Assembly: GCA_011045995.1 (NCBI GenBank)
Contig: DSBQ01000056.1
Location: 1-64,000 of the forward strand
Origin: Methanoculleus sp.
GTDB taxonomy: Archaea; Halobacteriota; Methanomicrobia; Methanomicrobiales; Methanomicrobiaceae
DNA: 64,000 nt
Direction: 5' to 3'
Made by a program: the position numbers and the translations under genes. Of the stretch, positions 8,402-17,116 are shown in pieces; positions within the stretch are counted from its first letter, which is position 1, and every line of letters begins with the position of its first letter. Below the pieces are notes generated by a model. It saw only the letters and a program-made list of their open reading frames with translations. It ran no database searches and was not told where the DNA came from.

Positions 8402-10471
8402 TCACTTCTCTTCGCACGATTGATTGTCATGATTCTTTTTCCGGAGGGCGGTGCCGACCGCGACAAAGGCATCCCGAATCTCTCCAAAATTGGGGATGTG
8501 GGCATTCCTCAGAATTCTGACCCCCGCAAGCATGCTCTCCCCTCCCAGCAGGCATCCGACGACGGTCTTATGGGTGTCGCGGGAGAACCGGACGATCTCA
8601 TTTGCAAGATCGCCCGCATCGACCGAGGTGCTCGGTACGGAAATAACGAAGGCGATGTCCCATTCGTCCTGGTGGCGGATGAGCGCATCGAAGGTTTTGG
8701 CGTACCTCACCACTCCTGCATCGCCGATCATATCGATGGGGTTTCTCCCGCTCCACCCCGGCGGCATGAAGGTGTTCAGTCGCCGGCGGAGTTCGTCTGA
8801 GAACGTGATGATATCAATACCCGATTCCTCGGCATAATCGGAGGAGAGAACAGCAAATCCTCCTGCACTCGAGATGATGGCCGCCCGGTTTCCCGCGGGG
8901 TATCCTTCCGAAGCGAGAAGGCCTGCCACCTCGAAGGCTTCCTTGAGCGATGCTGCGGGAATGATCCCCGCCTGGGCGAAAGCGGCCTGATAGACTTCGT
9001 AGCTGCCGGCAAGAGATCCGGTATGCGATGATGCCGCCTGCCTGCCGATATCGGATTTGCCTGCTTTCAGGGCGATTATCGGCTTTGTTTCGGATACCTT
9101 TTCTGCAAAGTCCATGAACTGGGTGCCATTCAGGATCTCCTCGACATACAGGATGACCGCCTTGGTCTCGTCATCTGCGGCTGCTATCATCAGGTAGTCC
9201 TCAAAAGTTAAGTCCGTCTGATTTCCAACGGAGATGACCATCGAGAGGCCGACCTCCTCCGCGAGGCTCCAGTCGACGGTGGTGGTAATGATGGCACCAC
9301 TCTGGGAGAGAAATGCAATGTGTCCGTGGCGCGGGAGCTTCGGGTCAAAGGTCGCATTAAGGTTGAGACGGGGGATCATCAGCCCGAGTGCATTTGGTCC
9401 GGTAAACCGCATCCCATACCTGTCCGCAATGGCAGAGACCTGCCGTTCCAGTCCTGCACCCGACTCCCCGGTCTCACGAAATCCTGCGGTGATGATGATG
9501 GCAAGCGGTACGCCAAGGGCGCCTGCCTCCTCCATCACTGCCGGGACATGCGGTGCAGGTACCGCAATGATGACCGCGTCCGGCCGTGAGGGGAGATGCG
9601 AGAGAGACGGGTATATGGGGTGTCCCAGCAGTTCATCCCCTTTTACATTGACCGGATAGATGGTCCCTTCAAAGCTCAGGAGATTGCGAAAGATTGCATA
9701 CCCGAGTTTTGATGGATCAGTGGACGCTCCCACCAGAGCGATGGAGGAGAGGGAAAAGATATCAACATCCGGCGATGGGCGCTGCTCTTCGGGGACGCTT
9801 ACGCCGGGGGGAGCAAGGAGAAACCGCGCATCAACGGCGCACCCCCCGTCTTCGTACAGGAGAAAGGGATTGATATCGAACTCAACGATCTCCGGCTCTT
9901 CCAGGAAGAGACGTGCAGCCGAGCTGAGGGTATCTTCAAGGGCGGCGATGTCCATGGGGGGTCTGCCCCGGTAGCCGGTGAGAAGGGGATATCCCTGAAT
10001 TTCCCGTACCATGCCTGTAAGTGCCTGCTTATCCGCAGGAAGGATCCTCATTGCCACATCCTTCAGGAGTTCCACCATTATGCCCCCGATGCCGAAGGTG
10101 AGGACCGGCCCGAACGTGTGGTCGCGTTTTCCCCCGATGAGAAGTTCGATGCCGTGCTCCGGGAGTTGCTTTTCAACGATGATTCCTGTTATTCTGCACC
10201 CCGGCCTGAAGCTTTTTGCCGCAGCGATAATCCCCTCAAACTGGTGCCTCACCATATCCGCATCGGTGATGCCGGTGACCACCCCGCCTGCATCGCTCTT
10301 GTGGATGATGTCGGGAGAAACAATCTTCAGAACAACGGGGAAGCCGATCTGTTCAGCGGCCGCTGCAGCCTCGTCAGGGGTTGTGGTGAGTGTGTGACGA
10401 GGGACAAAAATCCCATATTTCTGCAGAAGCGCATAGCCCTCCTTCTCATTCAGAAGTGTTTCCTTGTTCAT
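8402..10471 (-). CDS. ADP-forming acyl-CoA (acetyl-CoA) synthetase, fused beta-alpha order
   Basis: Converts acyl-CoA, ADP and phosphate to the acid, ATP and CoA, or the reverse. The first 230 residues are the ATP-grasp (beta-type) part, beginning LLNEKEGYALLQKYGI and including KIVSPDIIHKSDAGGV. The CoA-binding Rossmann part begins SIALVGASTDPSKLGYAIF, and the ligase-CoA domain carries the phosphohistidine in SSHTGSLAGSYEVYQ. The order beta then alpha differs from the alpha-beta fusion of some methanogens. In the CoA-binding part PNALG replaces the common PNCLG. At 689 residues it is full length. Substrate specificity cannot be read from sequence. Confidence 0.9.
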   Translation of the reverse strand: MNKETLLNEKEGYALLQKYGIFVPRHTLTTTPDEAAAAAEQIGFPVVLKIVSPDIIHKSDAGGVVTGITDADMVRHQFEGIIAAAKSFRPGCRITGIIVEKQLPEHGIELLIGGKRDHTFGPVLTFGIGGIMVELLKDVAMRILPADKQALTGMVREIQGYPLLTGYRGRPPMDIAALEDTLSSAARLFLEEPEIVEFDINPFLLYEDGGCAVDARFLLAPPGVSVPEEQRPSPDVDIFSLSSIALVGASTDPSKLGYAIFRNLLSFEGTIYPVNVKGDELLGHPIYPSLSHLPSRPDAVIIAVPAPHVPAVMEEAGALGVPLAIIITAGFRETGESGAGLERQVSAIADRYGMRFTGPNALGLMIPRLNLNATFDPKLPRHGHIAFLSQSGAIITTTVDWSLAEEVGLSMVISVGNQTDLTFEDYLMIAAADDETKAVILYVEEILNGTQFMDFAEKVSETKPIIALKAGKSDIGRQAASSHTGSLAGSYEVYQAAFAQAGIIPAASLKEAFEVAGLLASEGYPAGNRAAIISSAGGFAVLSSDYAEESGIDIITFSDELRRRLNTFMPPGWSGRNPIDMIGDAGVVRYAKTFDALIRHQDEWDIAFVISVPSTSVDAGDLANEIVRFSRDTHKTVVGCLLGGESMLAGVRILRNAHIPNFGEIRDAFVAVGTALRKKNHDNQSCEEK

Positions 10472-10519
10472 GGTCTTCAGGTGAAAACAAGGAGGGACTG
10501 TGTGAAATGGTTTTCGTTG

Positions 10520-11782
10520 TCATAAGGAAAAATCCCTGAGCATGATATCCCCGGAAATGCCCCCGGATTCGAACCTGCGTATCAGCGTGACAATCTCGGA
10601 GAGATACACCGGGCGGTAGCCCGTGACTTCCACACTCACATTCACCGTCTTTCTCTCCCCCGAAAAGAACGGATATTCGTTGAGCCGGTTGTTATGCGTG
10701 TGTCCATGGATCACCCAGCCATTCCATGAATCCGGGATATGCTTCGGATTGTGAATAAGAAGAAAATCGATTCCCTCGTAGCTGATGAGGGCTGAGTCCT
10801 TCGCCTCCCGGATGCAGGTATCATGGTTGCCGCGAATCCAGGAGATCTTCCCGTTCATTCTCGCCAGGTAGTTCTGGTTCGTCGCATCACCCGCTTTGTA
10901 GGTAAAATCACCCAGGTAGTACACCGGCCGTTCCGGTTCGAGGAATGCATTCCAGTTGCGGATCAGCACCTCATCCATATCGGTGGCCGCACCGGGAGGA
11001 AAGGGCCGGGAGTAATAGTTGATGACCCCGTTGTGACCAAGGTGCAGGTCGGCACTGAGCGCCGGGCCCCGTTCCGCGGGCACTTTCGGTGTGCAGGAGA
11101 CGCCCTGAGCAAGCTCGTATCCACGCACCCTCCGCAGGTGTCTGCAGGACTCTGCGAGGCATTCTCCGTCTCTTTCTTCACCGGGTTCGAGCCATCTGCC
11201 CAGTGCGAGGTCGTAGAGTTTCCATGGCCTTTTGTCCTTTAAGACGCGTATTCTGGTGATATCGACCGGCAGAAGCAGCGGGCGTGCATATCCTGCCGGA
11301 CCGGGAGGGGGCCTGATGAATTTCTTCACAATTCTGTCTGTCTTCGAAAGGGGGAATCCGAGGCTTTCTGCGCTGGCCAAAAATGCCCTCAACGAGTGCA
11401 GTTCGCAGATGTCGGCGGTCATCTTCACAGGAGACGGGATAGGTGTTGTATCCGGGACAGTCTGCAAGCGCACGGAAAATTCCAAAATGTTCCGTGTTTT
11501 CTGCATTTCGACGGTAATACACCTTTTCCGGAAGCCACGACGGCACTTCCATCCTTCGAGGATGCCAAGGATGGGGCCGGTGGATGAGAAGATGTCCTCC
11601 AGTTCATCCACGAGGTGGCGGTCATCTCCCGCCGCAGCACTGATGCTGACCGGAAGGGGGATCTCCTGTGGATCACTCCACTCACCGCAGCCAAAGGCTG
11701 ACGCAACCTCTCTGCACCGGTCGGCTGTTTTCCATGCGGCAGTTGGAAAGAGGAGCCTGAAGGTGTAGACCTGATATGCCAC
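10520..11782 (-). CDS. Fusion of a 2H-phosphoesterase-like domain with a calcineurin-like metallophosphoesterase
   Basis: A 420-residue protein. The C-terminal part (from about residue 240) is a metallophosphoesterase with SADLHLGH, YYLGDFTY, IRGNHD, LLIHNP and HGHTH, so all metal ligands appear present. The N-terminal 230 residues (AYQVYTFRLLFP, LPVSISAAAGDDRH, LLLPVDITRIRVLK, RPWKLYDLALGRWL) have the layout of archaeal 2'-5' RNA ligase-like 2H proteins, but I do not see the two HxT/S motifs, so this part may bind rather than cut. It begins three bases after the stop of a 59-residue ribbon-helix-helix type gene. A nucleotide or RNA phosphodiesterase role is inferred. Confidence 0.75.
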   Translation of the reverse strand: MAYQVYTFRLLFPTAAWKTADRCREVASAFGCGEWSDPQEIPLPVSISAAAGDDRHLVDELEDIFSSTGPILGILEGWKCRRGFRKRCITVEMQKTRNILEFSVRLQTVPDTTPIPSPVKMTADICELHSLRAFLASAESLGFPLSKTDRIVKKFIRPPPGPAGYARPLLLPVDITRIRVLKDKRPWKLYDLALGRWLEPGEERDGECLAESCRHLRRVRGYELAQGVSCTPKVPAERGPALSADLHLGHNGVINYYSRPFPPGAATDMDEVLIRNWNAFLEPERPVYYLGDFTYKAGDATNQNYLARMNGKISWIRGNHDTCIREAKDSALISYEGIDFLLIHNPKHIPDSWNGWVIHGHTHNNRLNEYPFFSGERKTVNVSVEVTGYRPVYLSEIVTLIRRFESGGISGDIMLRDFSL

Positions 11783-11785
11783 TTT

Positions 11786-11965
11786 CTAGTATCTCCCGAA
11801 GGATTCGAGTTCTTCCCGGATGACTGCCCGGATATCTTCGATATCGAGTGTTCTCTTCTGCCTCCTGAGGGTATGCTCCATAACGCGGATGCCCTCACTG
11901 ATGGTTGGGCCGTATTTGAGGGCGATATCGCGTGCATCTTCCTGTATTCGGACAACCTGTGACAT
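11786..11965 (-). CDS. Small ribbon-helix-helix/antitoxin-like protein, 59 residues
   Basis: Encodes a 59-residue protein beginning MSQVVRIQEDARDIALKYG, followed by TISEGIRVMEHTLRR and DIEDIRAVIREELESFGRY. The N-terminal strand followed by two helices resembles short archaeal RHH-type DNA-binding antitoxin proteins. The stop is three bases before the start of the metallophosphoesterase fusion, so the two genes form an operon. Its start codon touches a tandem 19-bp repeat with GTTAC/GTAAC half-sites, which suggests autoregulation. Reading-frame quality and operon geometry support a real gene; the RHH assignment is by eye. Confidence 0.7.
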   Translation of the reverse strand: MSQVVRIQEDARDIALKYGPTISEGIRVMEHTLRRQKRTLDIEDIRAVIREELESFGRY

Positions 11966-12015
11966 GTTACCAGATGTTACGTGCCCCCGCAGATAATGTT
12001 ACCCATTGTAACGTG
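11965..12015. promoter_or_regulatory. Tandem 19-bp operator-like repeat with GTTAC half-sites
   Basis: TGTTACCAGATGTTACGTG (11965-11983) and TGTTACCCATTGTAACGTG (11997-12015) are 32 bp apart start to start and agree at 14 of 19 positions. Each holds two 5-bp half-sites ten bases apart; in the second they form the inverted repeat GTTAC-CCATT-GTAAC. Flanking CCCCGC (11985-11990) and GCGGGG (12017-12022) could pair around the second unit. The position directly upstream of the RHH gene fits an autorepressor site. Confidence 0.5.
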
Positions 12016-12154
12016 TGCGGGGTGTAGTATGGCAGCCACAAGGGTCAGGTACTTGCCTTGGGCGGCGGCTGCAGTATGGGGAGTTGTCCGGAGATGCATA
12101 TGGGCCTGACTGGCATGGGCTCTCCGGAATAATCAGTGATGGGAAAAAGAAACA

Positions 12155-12226
12155 CGCCCCGGCCGGGACTTGAACCCGGGTCAAAAGCTCCGCAGGCTTC
12201 TAGGATATCCACTACCCTACCGGGAC
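12155..12226 (-). tRNA. tRNA-Arg (anticodon GCG)
   Basis: On the minus strand the acceptor GTCCCGG pairs with CCGGGGC, discriminator G. The anticodon arm is GAAGC-CTGCGGA-GCTTT, giving GCG with T33 and G37. The T arm is CCGGG-TTCAAGT-CCCGG. No CCA is encoded and no intron is seen. Confidence 0.93.
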
Positions 12227-12329
12227 CGGACTGTGCCTGCATATATTCGCAGCCGGAAGTTAAAACCCTTCGCATATTGAATTGCGGAATGGAAGAATAA
12301 ATCAAAAATTAAAAAAAAGATCCCGGGTA

Positions 12330-12968
12330 TCAGGTAGTGTTTAGGTTGGACTCCGGGACACTGATGACGATCTCGACTTCAACGAACCCGCCGGAAAGTT
12401 CCACATGATAGTTGCCGGGGTAGTAGAGGGTGATGCTCTCTTCCATTTCACCATCATCATTTACCGGGAATGTGAGGTATTCCTCTGATTCGATGATCTC
12501 CATCGTATCGAGATCATAGACCTCCACGAGAAGTTCCGCATTCTGGTTCGCATGGCTCTTTGTGACAGTGATCTTGTCCTTGTCCCCGTAACTGCTGTAG
12601 ACCTGCTGTTTGTAGGTGATCATATCAGGCCGGATGATATATTTGATAACCATCGGGGGGGTTGTAAGGTCGAATTGCAGGGAGACCGTATCATACAGCA
12701 GATAGTGGGTGTCATGGTAAATTTCCGTGTATGCCGGTTTTGGTACTGCGGTCGGTGTTGCTGCGGTCGGATTGCCGGTCGGGACTGAAGATGTTTTTAT
12801 CGGGGTTGCCTGCTGCACCCATTGGGGGGTTGGGGTGGCTGTCGCACCCGAACCTCCCTGGCCTGCACTCCCTTCGGCCCCTTTTGCCTCAATCTCAGTG
12901 CATCCCGCACACGTAAGGACGACGATTGTCAGGATCACCAGGGCCAGTGTAATGATTCTCCGCGTCAT
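12330..12968 (-). CDS. Hypothetical secreted lipoprotein
   Basis: 212 residues. An N-terminal signal with lipobox LTCAGC places the mature Cys at about position 23, followed by a long low-complexity Gly/Ala/Thr/Pro linker (residues 25-80) typical of cell-surface proteins of Methanomicrobiales. The remaining 130 residues, from YTEIYHDTHYLLYD onward, look beta-rich (EESITLYYPGNYHVEL). No catalytic motif is visible. Possibly a small immunoglobulin-like or binding domain anchored outside the membrane. Single gene between tRNA-Arg and an M20 peptidase. Confidence 0.7.
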   Translation of the reverse strand: MTRRIITLALVILTIVVLTCAGCTEIEAKGAEGSAGQGGSGATATPTPQWVQQATPIKTSSVPTGNPTAATPTAVPKPAYTEIYHDTHYLLYDTVSLQFDLTTPPMVIKYIIRPDMITYKQQVYSSYGDKDKITVTKSHANQNAELLVEVYDLDTMEIIESEEYLTFPVNDDGEMEESITLYYPGNYHVELSGGFVEVEIVISVPESNLNTT

Positions 12969-13036
12969 TTGTACTGCGTTATTGACTGCCCTCTAAATAT
13001 GTTTTACTTATTTTGCGGGCCGGGAGAGATTATTTT

Positions 13037-14212
13037 TCAGGAAAGAGGGAGATAGGCATCGAGAATCCCCTCAAAGATCCTCGATGCCGACGCCAGCCGG
13101 GCAACCGGAACCCTCTCATCGCGGGCATGCAGGGTGGTGACATCCCCCGGGCCGTAATCGACCACATGGAACCCGGCGCTTCTGAGAAAACGTGCGTCAC
13201 TTGCCGCCCACTGGATGATCGGGCGGGCAGGTGCGCCATATTCTTTTTTTATCTCGTTTGAGAGGATCCTGACGATATCTGAACCAGCATGGGTCAGGCT
13301 GGCCTTGCAGGACGATATCACCTCAATATGGGCATCCCCTGCCCGTTCTTTGATTTCCTGTGTGATCGCCTCAGGGCTGATACCCCACGGGAGACGCAGG
13401 TCCAGCTGAACCGTACACTCCTCCGCAATGACATTGACCCCGTTTCCCCCGTGGATTGTACCCGGATTATAGTTGATTCTTCTCAGGACACTGGCCGCAT
13501 CGGGGAGGGAAAAAAGGATGCTCAGTGATGCGGTGGTATTTTCGATCAGTATCCTCAGTTCTTCATTCACCGGATAGTCCCGGCGGTTCAGTTCCTTGAG
13601 CCAGGCAATGAGTTCTGCCGCTTCTTCAACGGCGCTTTTCCCCTCATAGGGGTAGAGGGAGCCATGACCTGGAATGCCTTTGAATGAGATATCGAGCCGG
13701 AGGAGCCCTTTCTGCCCGACCGAGGGGCTGAGGTGCGGCGTAGGCTCGGCGATCAAACAGTCACAGGGGGAAAGAAGGTGTTTTCTGAGAAGCAGCCGGA
13801 TGCCGTATTTTCCGCCGGTCTCCTCATCGCAGACAAAGGCAAAGTGGGCACTGCACTCCTTTCCCGCATCTATCTGGTTCGCAGCTGCGGCGATCAGGGC
13901 GGCACATCCCCCTTTCATATCGGTGGCCCCGCGTCCCCAGATCTGTTCCCCATCGTTATGCCCGCAAAACGGCGGATACGTCCAGTGTTCGTCCTGTGCA
14001 GGCACTACGTCCAGGTGTCCTGAAAAAAGGAGTGGTTTTGTCCGGTCGCCGGCAAGCACATTCCAGTGCCCGTCCGGTCCTTTCACCATCTCCACCGGAA
14101 GGCCCAGGCTGTCGAGGAGCTCCCTGACATACTCGGCTGCGTCGGTGGTGTCCCCTGGAGGATTTTCCGAGCGGATCTTCACCAGGTCTGAACAGATGTG
14201 TGCCGGGTCCAT
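13037..14212 (-). CDS. M20-family metallopeptidase (succinyl-diaminopimelate desuccinylase / acetylornithine deacetylase type)
   Basis: 391 residues with the dinuclear zinc ligand pattern of the DapE/ArgE family: FSGHLDVVPAQDEHW, GRGATDMKGG, the general base pair CDEETGG, EPTPH, and the final His in TTLHARDERV. The dimerisation domain starts near FKGIPGHGSLYP. DapA, DapB and Asd are encoded about 5 kb away, but in archaea the diaminopimelate route often bypasses succinylation, so ArgE-like, DapE-like or dipeptidase activity are all possible. Ends 3 bp after the start region of the upstream 168-residue gene, likely cotranscribed. Confidence 0.85.
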   Translation of the reverse strand: MDPAHICSDLVKIRSENPPGDTTDAAEYVRELLDSLGLPVEMVKGPDGHWNVLAGDRTKPLLFSGHLDVVPAQDEHWTYPPFCGHNDGEQIWGRGATDMKGGCAALIAAAANQIDAGKECSAHFAFVCDEETGGKYGIRLLLRKHLLSPCDCLIAEPTPHLSPSVGQKGLLRLDISFKGIPGHGSLYPYEGKSAVEEAAELIAWLKELNRRDYPVNEELRILIENTTASLSILFSLPDAASVLRRINYNPGTIHGGNGVNVIAEECTVQLDLRLPWGISPEAITQEIKERAGDAHIEVISSCKASLTHAGSDIVRILSNEIKKEYGAPARPIIQWAASDARFLRSAGFHVVDYGPGDVTTLHARDERVPVARLASASRIFEGILDAYLPLS

Positions 14213-14215
14213 GGA

Positions 14216-14722
14216 TCAGGCGAGCGTGGCGCGGTAGGTCTCGATGAGGTGTCCGAGTGATGCATCCTCATAGAGGCTCTTCAGGAAATTTTTGTCGAAC
14301 ATCTCATCGATGATCGCATAGAAAAACTGCGGCGGAAGCGGCTGTTTCTCGACACGCTTCAGCGCAATTCGGAATGAGCGGTACGCCGGTTCGGTGTCGG
14401 CATCGTAGATCTCTTTCCAGATGGTGGGCAGACGCTCGAAGGTATCAGGGTGTTCCTTCTTCAGCCAGTTGACAAATCCGGGGAAGATATCCCGGTCATC
14501 CAGCTTCTCCTGGTCAATTCTCCACCGCATGTACTCCATGTTCATGATGTTGCGGGGGGAGAGAATGTTGAACGACAGAGTGCAGATGGTAAAATCGATG
14601 TGCGCAAGTGTGTCGATGAAGTAAAAATGCAGAATCGGATGAAATTCGGAAGGTGTTTCCAGCATGAGTGACTTGGTGTAGAGTTTTTCCAATGCCGGAG
14701 CATATTCGTTTTTTTCCATCAT
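14216..14722 (-). CDS. Hypothetical protein, 168 residues
   Basis: No family recognised. The sequence is soluble, helix-rich and aromatic (FHPILHFYFIDTLAHIDF, PPQFFYAIIDEMFDKNF), without cysteine clusters or nucleotide-binding motifs. Its stop lies three bases before the ATG of the M20 peptidase, implying cotranscription. Good codon pattern and start with ATG at 14722 near an AT-rich promoter region. Confidence 0.6.
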   Translation of the reverse strand: MMEKNEYAPALEKLYTKSLMLETPSEFHPILHFYFIDTLAHIDFTICTLSFNILSPRNIMNMEYMRWRIDQEKLDDRDIFPGFVNWLKKEHPDTFERLPTIWKEIYDADTEPAYRSFRIALKRVEKQPLPPQFFYAIIDEMFDKNFLKSLYEDASLGHLIETYRATLA

Positions 14723-14805
14723 ATACTCTGTAAATGCTCCATACAGTACAATAATTGTTTGGAATGTGCAAAAAGGCGCCCGGAAAAAAGAAGGGGTGCA
14801 GATCT

Positions 14806-15687
14806 TCAGGAGTAGAACGGACGGCGGCGAAGGACTGCTTCTTTGAAGAGTTCGCGCATCTCATCTTCGTTTTTGCCCCGAACATCCACGTGATTGTCAT
14901 TTCTCAGGAGACACGGTTTGAGTTTCCCGTCAGAGGTCACTCTCAAACGGTTGCAGTGTGCACAGAACTCTGTGTTGTGCTGGGGTCTGACAATCTCGAT
15001 CTCCGCACCGTCGACACAGTATTTCTTCCGGTGATGCATCCGGCGGGTGATGATCGTCTTTGAGGTCCGGGAGAGTTCCTCTTCCATCGGGCGCAGGTCC
15101 ATGTGGTACGGGCAGTTCCGGAAATCCTCCATGAGCTCGATGAACTGGAGGATCAGGTGGTCACGGCCTTTTGCAAAGTCGATGAAATCATTGATCTCAT
15201 CGTCGTTGACGCCTCCGAGTATGACCACGTTGAGTTTGACCGGCGTCAGTCCGTACTCGAGGGCAGCGTCGATCCCGCGCAGGACCTGGGGGAGGAGATC
15301 GCGCCCGGCGATCTCCTGATACCGTTCCCGTTGAAGACTGTCGAGACTGATGTTGACCCGTGAGAGCCCCGCCTCTTTGAGCGCCTCCGCTGTTCCGGCA
15401 AGGAGGGTACCATTGGTCGTAAGTGAGGACTCCATCTCCTCCGGGACCAGGGAGACGATCTCGCAGAGATCCTTTCTCATCAACGGTTCTCCCCCCGTCA
15501 GTTTTACCGATTTCATATCGAAATGGCGGGCGGTCTTCAGGATCTGATCAATCTCTTCCAGGGACATTTCATCGTCCGGGTTGCATTCGCCCTCCGAATG
15601 GCAATAAAAACACCGTAGATTGCACCGTGGGGTGAGACTGATTCTGAGATTGGTTACCTTGCGTCCAAAGGTATCTTCAAGCAACAT
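14806..15687 (-). CDS. moaA: GTP 3',8-cyclase MoaA (radical SAM)
   Basis: First enzyme of molybdopterin synthesis, turning GTP into 3',8-cyclo-7,8-dihydro-GTP. Radical SAM cluster motif CNLRCFYC sits near residue 21, the SAM-binding KLTGGEPLMRKD follows, and the C-terminal second [4Fe-4S] cluster motif is CAHCNRLRVTSDGKLKPCL. The bacterial GG tail is missing, as in many archaea. Start chosen at 15687 (MLLEDTFGRKV), which overlaps the rlmE stop by 11 bases; an ATG at 15714 would extend further into rlmE. Molybdopterin is consistent with the tungstate transporter nearby. Confidence 0.93.
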   Translation of the reverse strand: MLLEDTFGRKVTNLRISLTPRCNLRCFYCHSEGECNPDDEMSLEEIDQILKTARHFDMKSVKLTGGEPLMRKDLCEIVSLVPEEMESSLTTNGTLLAGTAEALKEAGLSRVNISLDSLQRERYQEIAGRDLLPQVLRGIDAALEYGLTPVKLNVVILGGVNDDEINDFIDFAKGRDHLILQFIELMEDFRNCPYHMDLRPMEEELSRTSKTIITRRMHHRKKYCVDGAEIEIVRPQHNTEFCAHCNRLRVTSDGKLKPCLLRNDNHVDVRGKNEDEMRELFKEAVLRRRPFYS

Positions 15688-16273
15688 GACTATTCCCCTT
15701 AAAATTTTTTGCAATTATGTACGCTTCCGAACTGCCCCTGCGTGCGGCACGGGAGCGGTAGACCTTCACCGAGTAAAAATTATCACGGGCCAGTTCCAGG
15801 AGCTCGTTAAACATCTCTCCCTGGAAGGATTTGACGGCAAAATTTCCGCCGGGTTTGAGCACCTTGATGGCAAAAAGAAGCGCTTCTTCCGAAAGTGCAA
15901 CCGCCCGGGCCTGATCGTAGCTCTTCTGTCCGGAGAGTTTGGGTGAGGCGTCACAGACGACCACGTTCACCTCGTGGAGCATTGCACACACCTTCTCCTG
16001 GACCGCGTTCGTGGTAAAGTCACCCGTGATTGTGCGTGTCCCTTCAATAGGTGCGATGGGATTGAGATCGATGCCGACGATTTCCCCTTCGGTGAGCTCC
16101 CGAAGGACCTGCATCCAGCTGCCCGGTGCCGCGCCGAGATCAATGACATTGTCATCATTTCTGATGATGGCAAACCTGTTCTGTATGTCTCTGAGCTTGT
16201 ACGCTGCACGTGAACGGTACCCCTCGGATACCGCCTTTTTATAATATCTGTCTGCTCCCCATTGTGAACCCAT
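15677..16273 (-). CDS. rlmE: 23S rRNA 2'-O-ribose methyltransferase RlmE (FtsJ/RrmJ)
   Basis: 198-residue Rossmann methyltransferase. The SAM site is VIDLGAAPGSW, with the catalytic tetrad K-D-K-E readable in the N-terminal AAYKL, VVCDASPKL, FAVKSF and the Glu of RRGSSEAYII. The start at 16273 (MGSQWGADRYYKK) gives the usual family N-terminus; upstream codons to 16318 are not conserved. Overlaps moaA slightly. Confidence 0.93.
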   Translation of the reverse strand: MGSQWGADRYYKKAVSEGYRSRAAYKLRDIQNRFAIIRNDDNVIDLGAAPGSWMQVLRELTEGEIVGIDLNPIAPIEGTRTITGDFTTNAVQEKVCAMLHEVNVVVCDASPKLSGQKSYDQARAVALSEEALLFAIKVLKPGGNFAVKSFQGEMFNELLELARDNFYSVKVYRSRAARRGSSEAYIIAKNFKGNSHVA

Positions 16274-16369
16274 TAAGTTATTCCCCTGCCCGGAAGGTGG
16301 TCCGGGCAAAAACCACATATTATTAAAAAATATGCTTGTATAATTTATAAGAGAGTTTGTAAAGGGGTA

Positions 16370-17116
16370 ATGATGTTAAAGGCGACAATTGATACCGACA
16401 CATTCAGGGAAACCATTGATGTTATTGCGGCAATGGTGACCGAATGCAGGCTGACTATCAGTGAACAGGGAATCCGGACCCGGGCAGTGGATACTGCAAA
16501 CGTTGCGATGATCTCGCTCGAGCTTGATCAGGAGGCATTTTCCTCCTTCCTTGCAACAGCCGGTGAACTGGGAATAGATATCACCAAGATGAAGAATATC
16601 GTGGGAATGATGGGGAGAGGGGATGTCCTTTCGCTGGATCTCCCTGACGACGGCCACAAAATGGAGATGGTCTTTTCCGGGTATAAGTATTCGCTCACCC
16701 TCCTTGATGTCAATACTATCCGGAAAGAACCCAGCATGCCGTCGATTGAACTTCCGGCGAAGATCAAGATATCCGGTGCTGCCCTGAACGATGCGATCAA
16801 AGCTGCATCAGTGGTGTCGGATAAAATCGCGCTTGGTGTTGATCCGGCTGCCAACTTCTTTTATATGGAAGCAGAAGGCGACAGCGATCATATCAGGCTT
16901 GAACTGGGGAAGGATGAACTCATTGATCTCGTCCCTGCAGAGGCGCGCTCACTGTTCTCTCTGGATTATCTCAAGGATATGGGACGGGTCATGGGGCGTG
17001 CGGATGAGGTCGAAGTCCAGATCGGCATTGACCACCCGGTAAAATTCAGGTTCGGTATCGCTGATGACAATGGCCGCGTTGAATTCCTCCTTGCACCTCG
17101 CATTGAGGCGGACTGA
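16370..17116 (+). CDS. pcn: DNA polymerase sliding clamp PCNA
   Basis: 248 residues forming two similar clamp halves; trimerises on DNA to tether polymerase, FEN1 and ligase. Family hallmarks are the opening LKATIDTDTFRETIDVI, the first-domain KMKNIVGMM and the C-terminal KFRFGIADDNGRVEFLLAPRIEAD. ATG-ATG start after GGGGTA; the first or second codon may be used. The stop codon overlaps the primase gene start by one base, an archaeal replication operon. Confidence 0.96.
   Translation: MMLKATIDTDTFRETIDVIAAMVTECRLTISEQGIRTRAVDTANVAMISLELDQEAFSSFLATAGELGIDITKMKNIVGMMGRGDVLSLDLPDDGHKMEMVFSGYKYSLTLLDVNTIRKEPSMPSIELPAKIKISGAALNDAIKAASVVSDKIALGVDPAANFFYMEAEGDSDHIRLELGKDELIDLVPAEARSLFSLDYLKDMGRVMGRADEVEVQIGIDHPVKFRFGIADDNGRVEFLLAPRIEAD

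Noticed and set aside
8016-8417. A 133-codon minus-strand frame before the acyl-CoA synthetase stop
   Set aside because: Ser/Pro/Arg rich, no motif, no ribosome site; opposite a possible gene remnant.
10560-10585. GGATTCGAACC, which resembles a tRNA T arm
   Set aside because: No acceptor or anticodon arm flanks it, and it lies within the phosphoesterase coding sequence.
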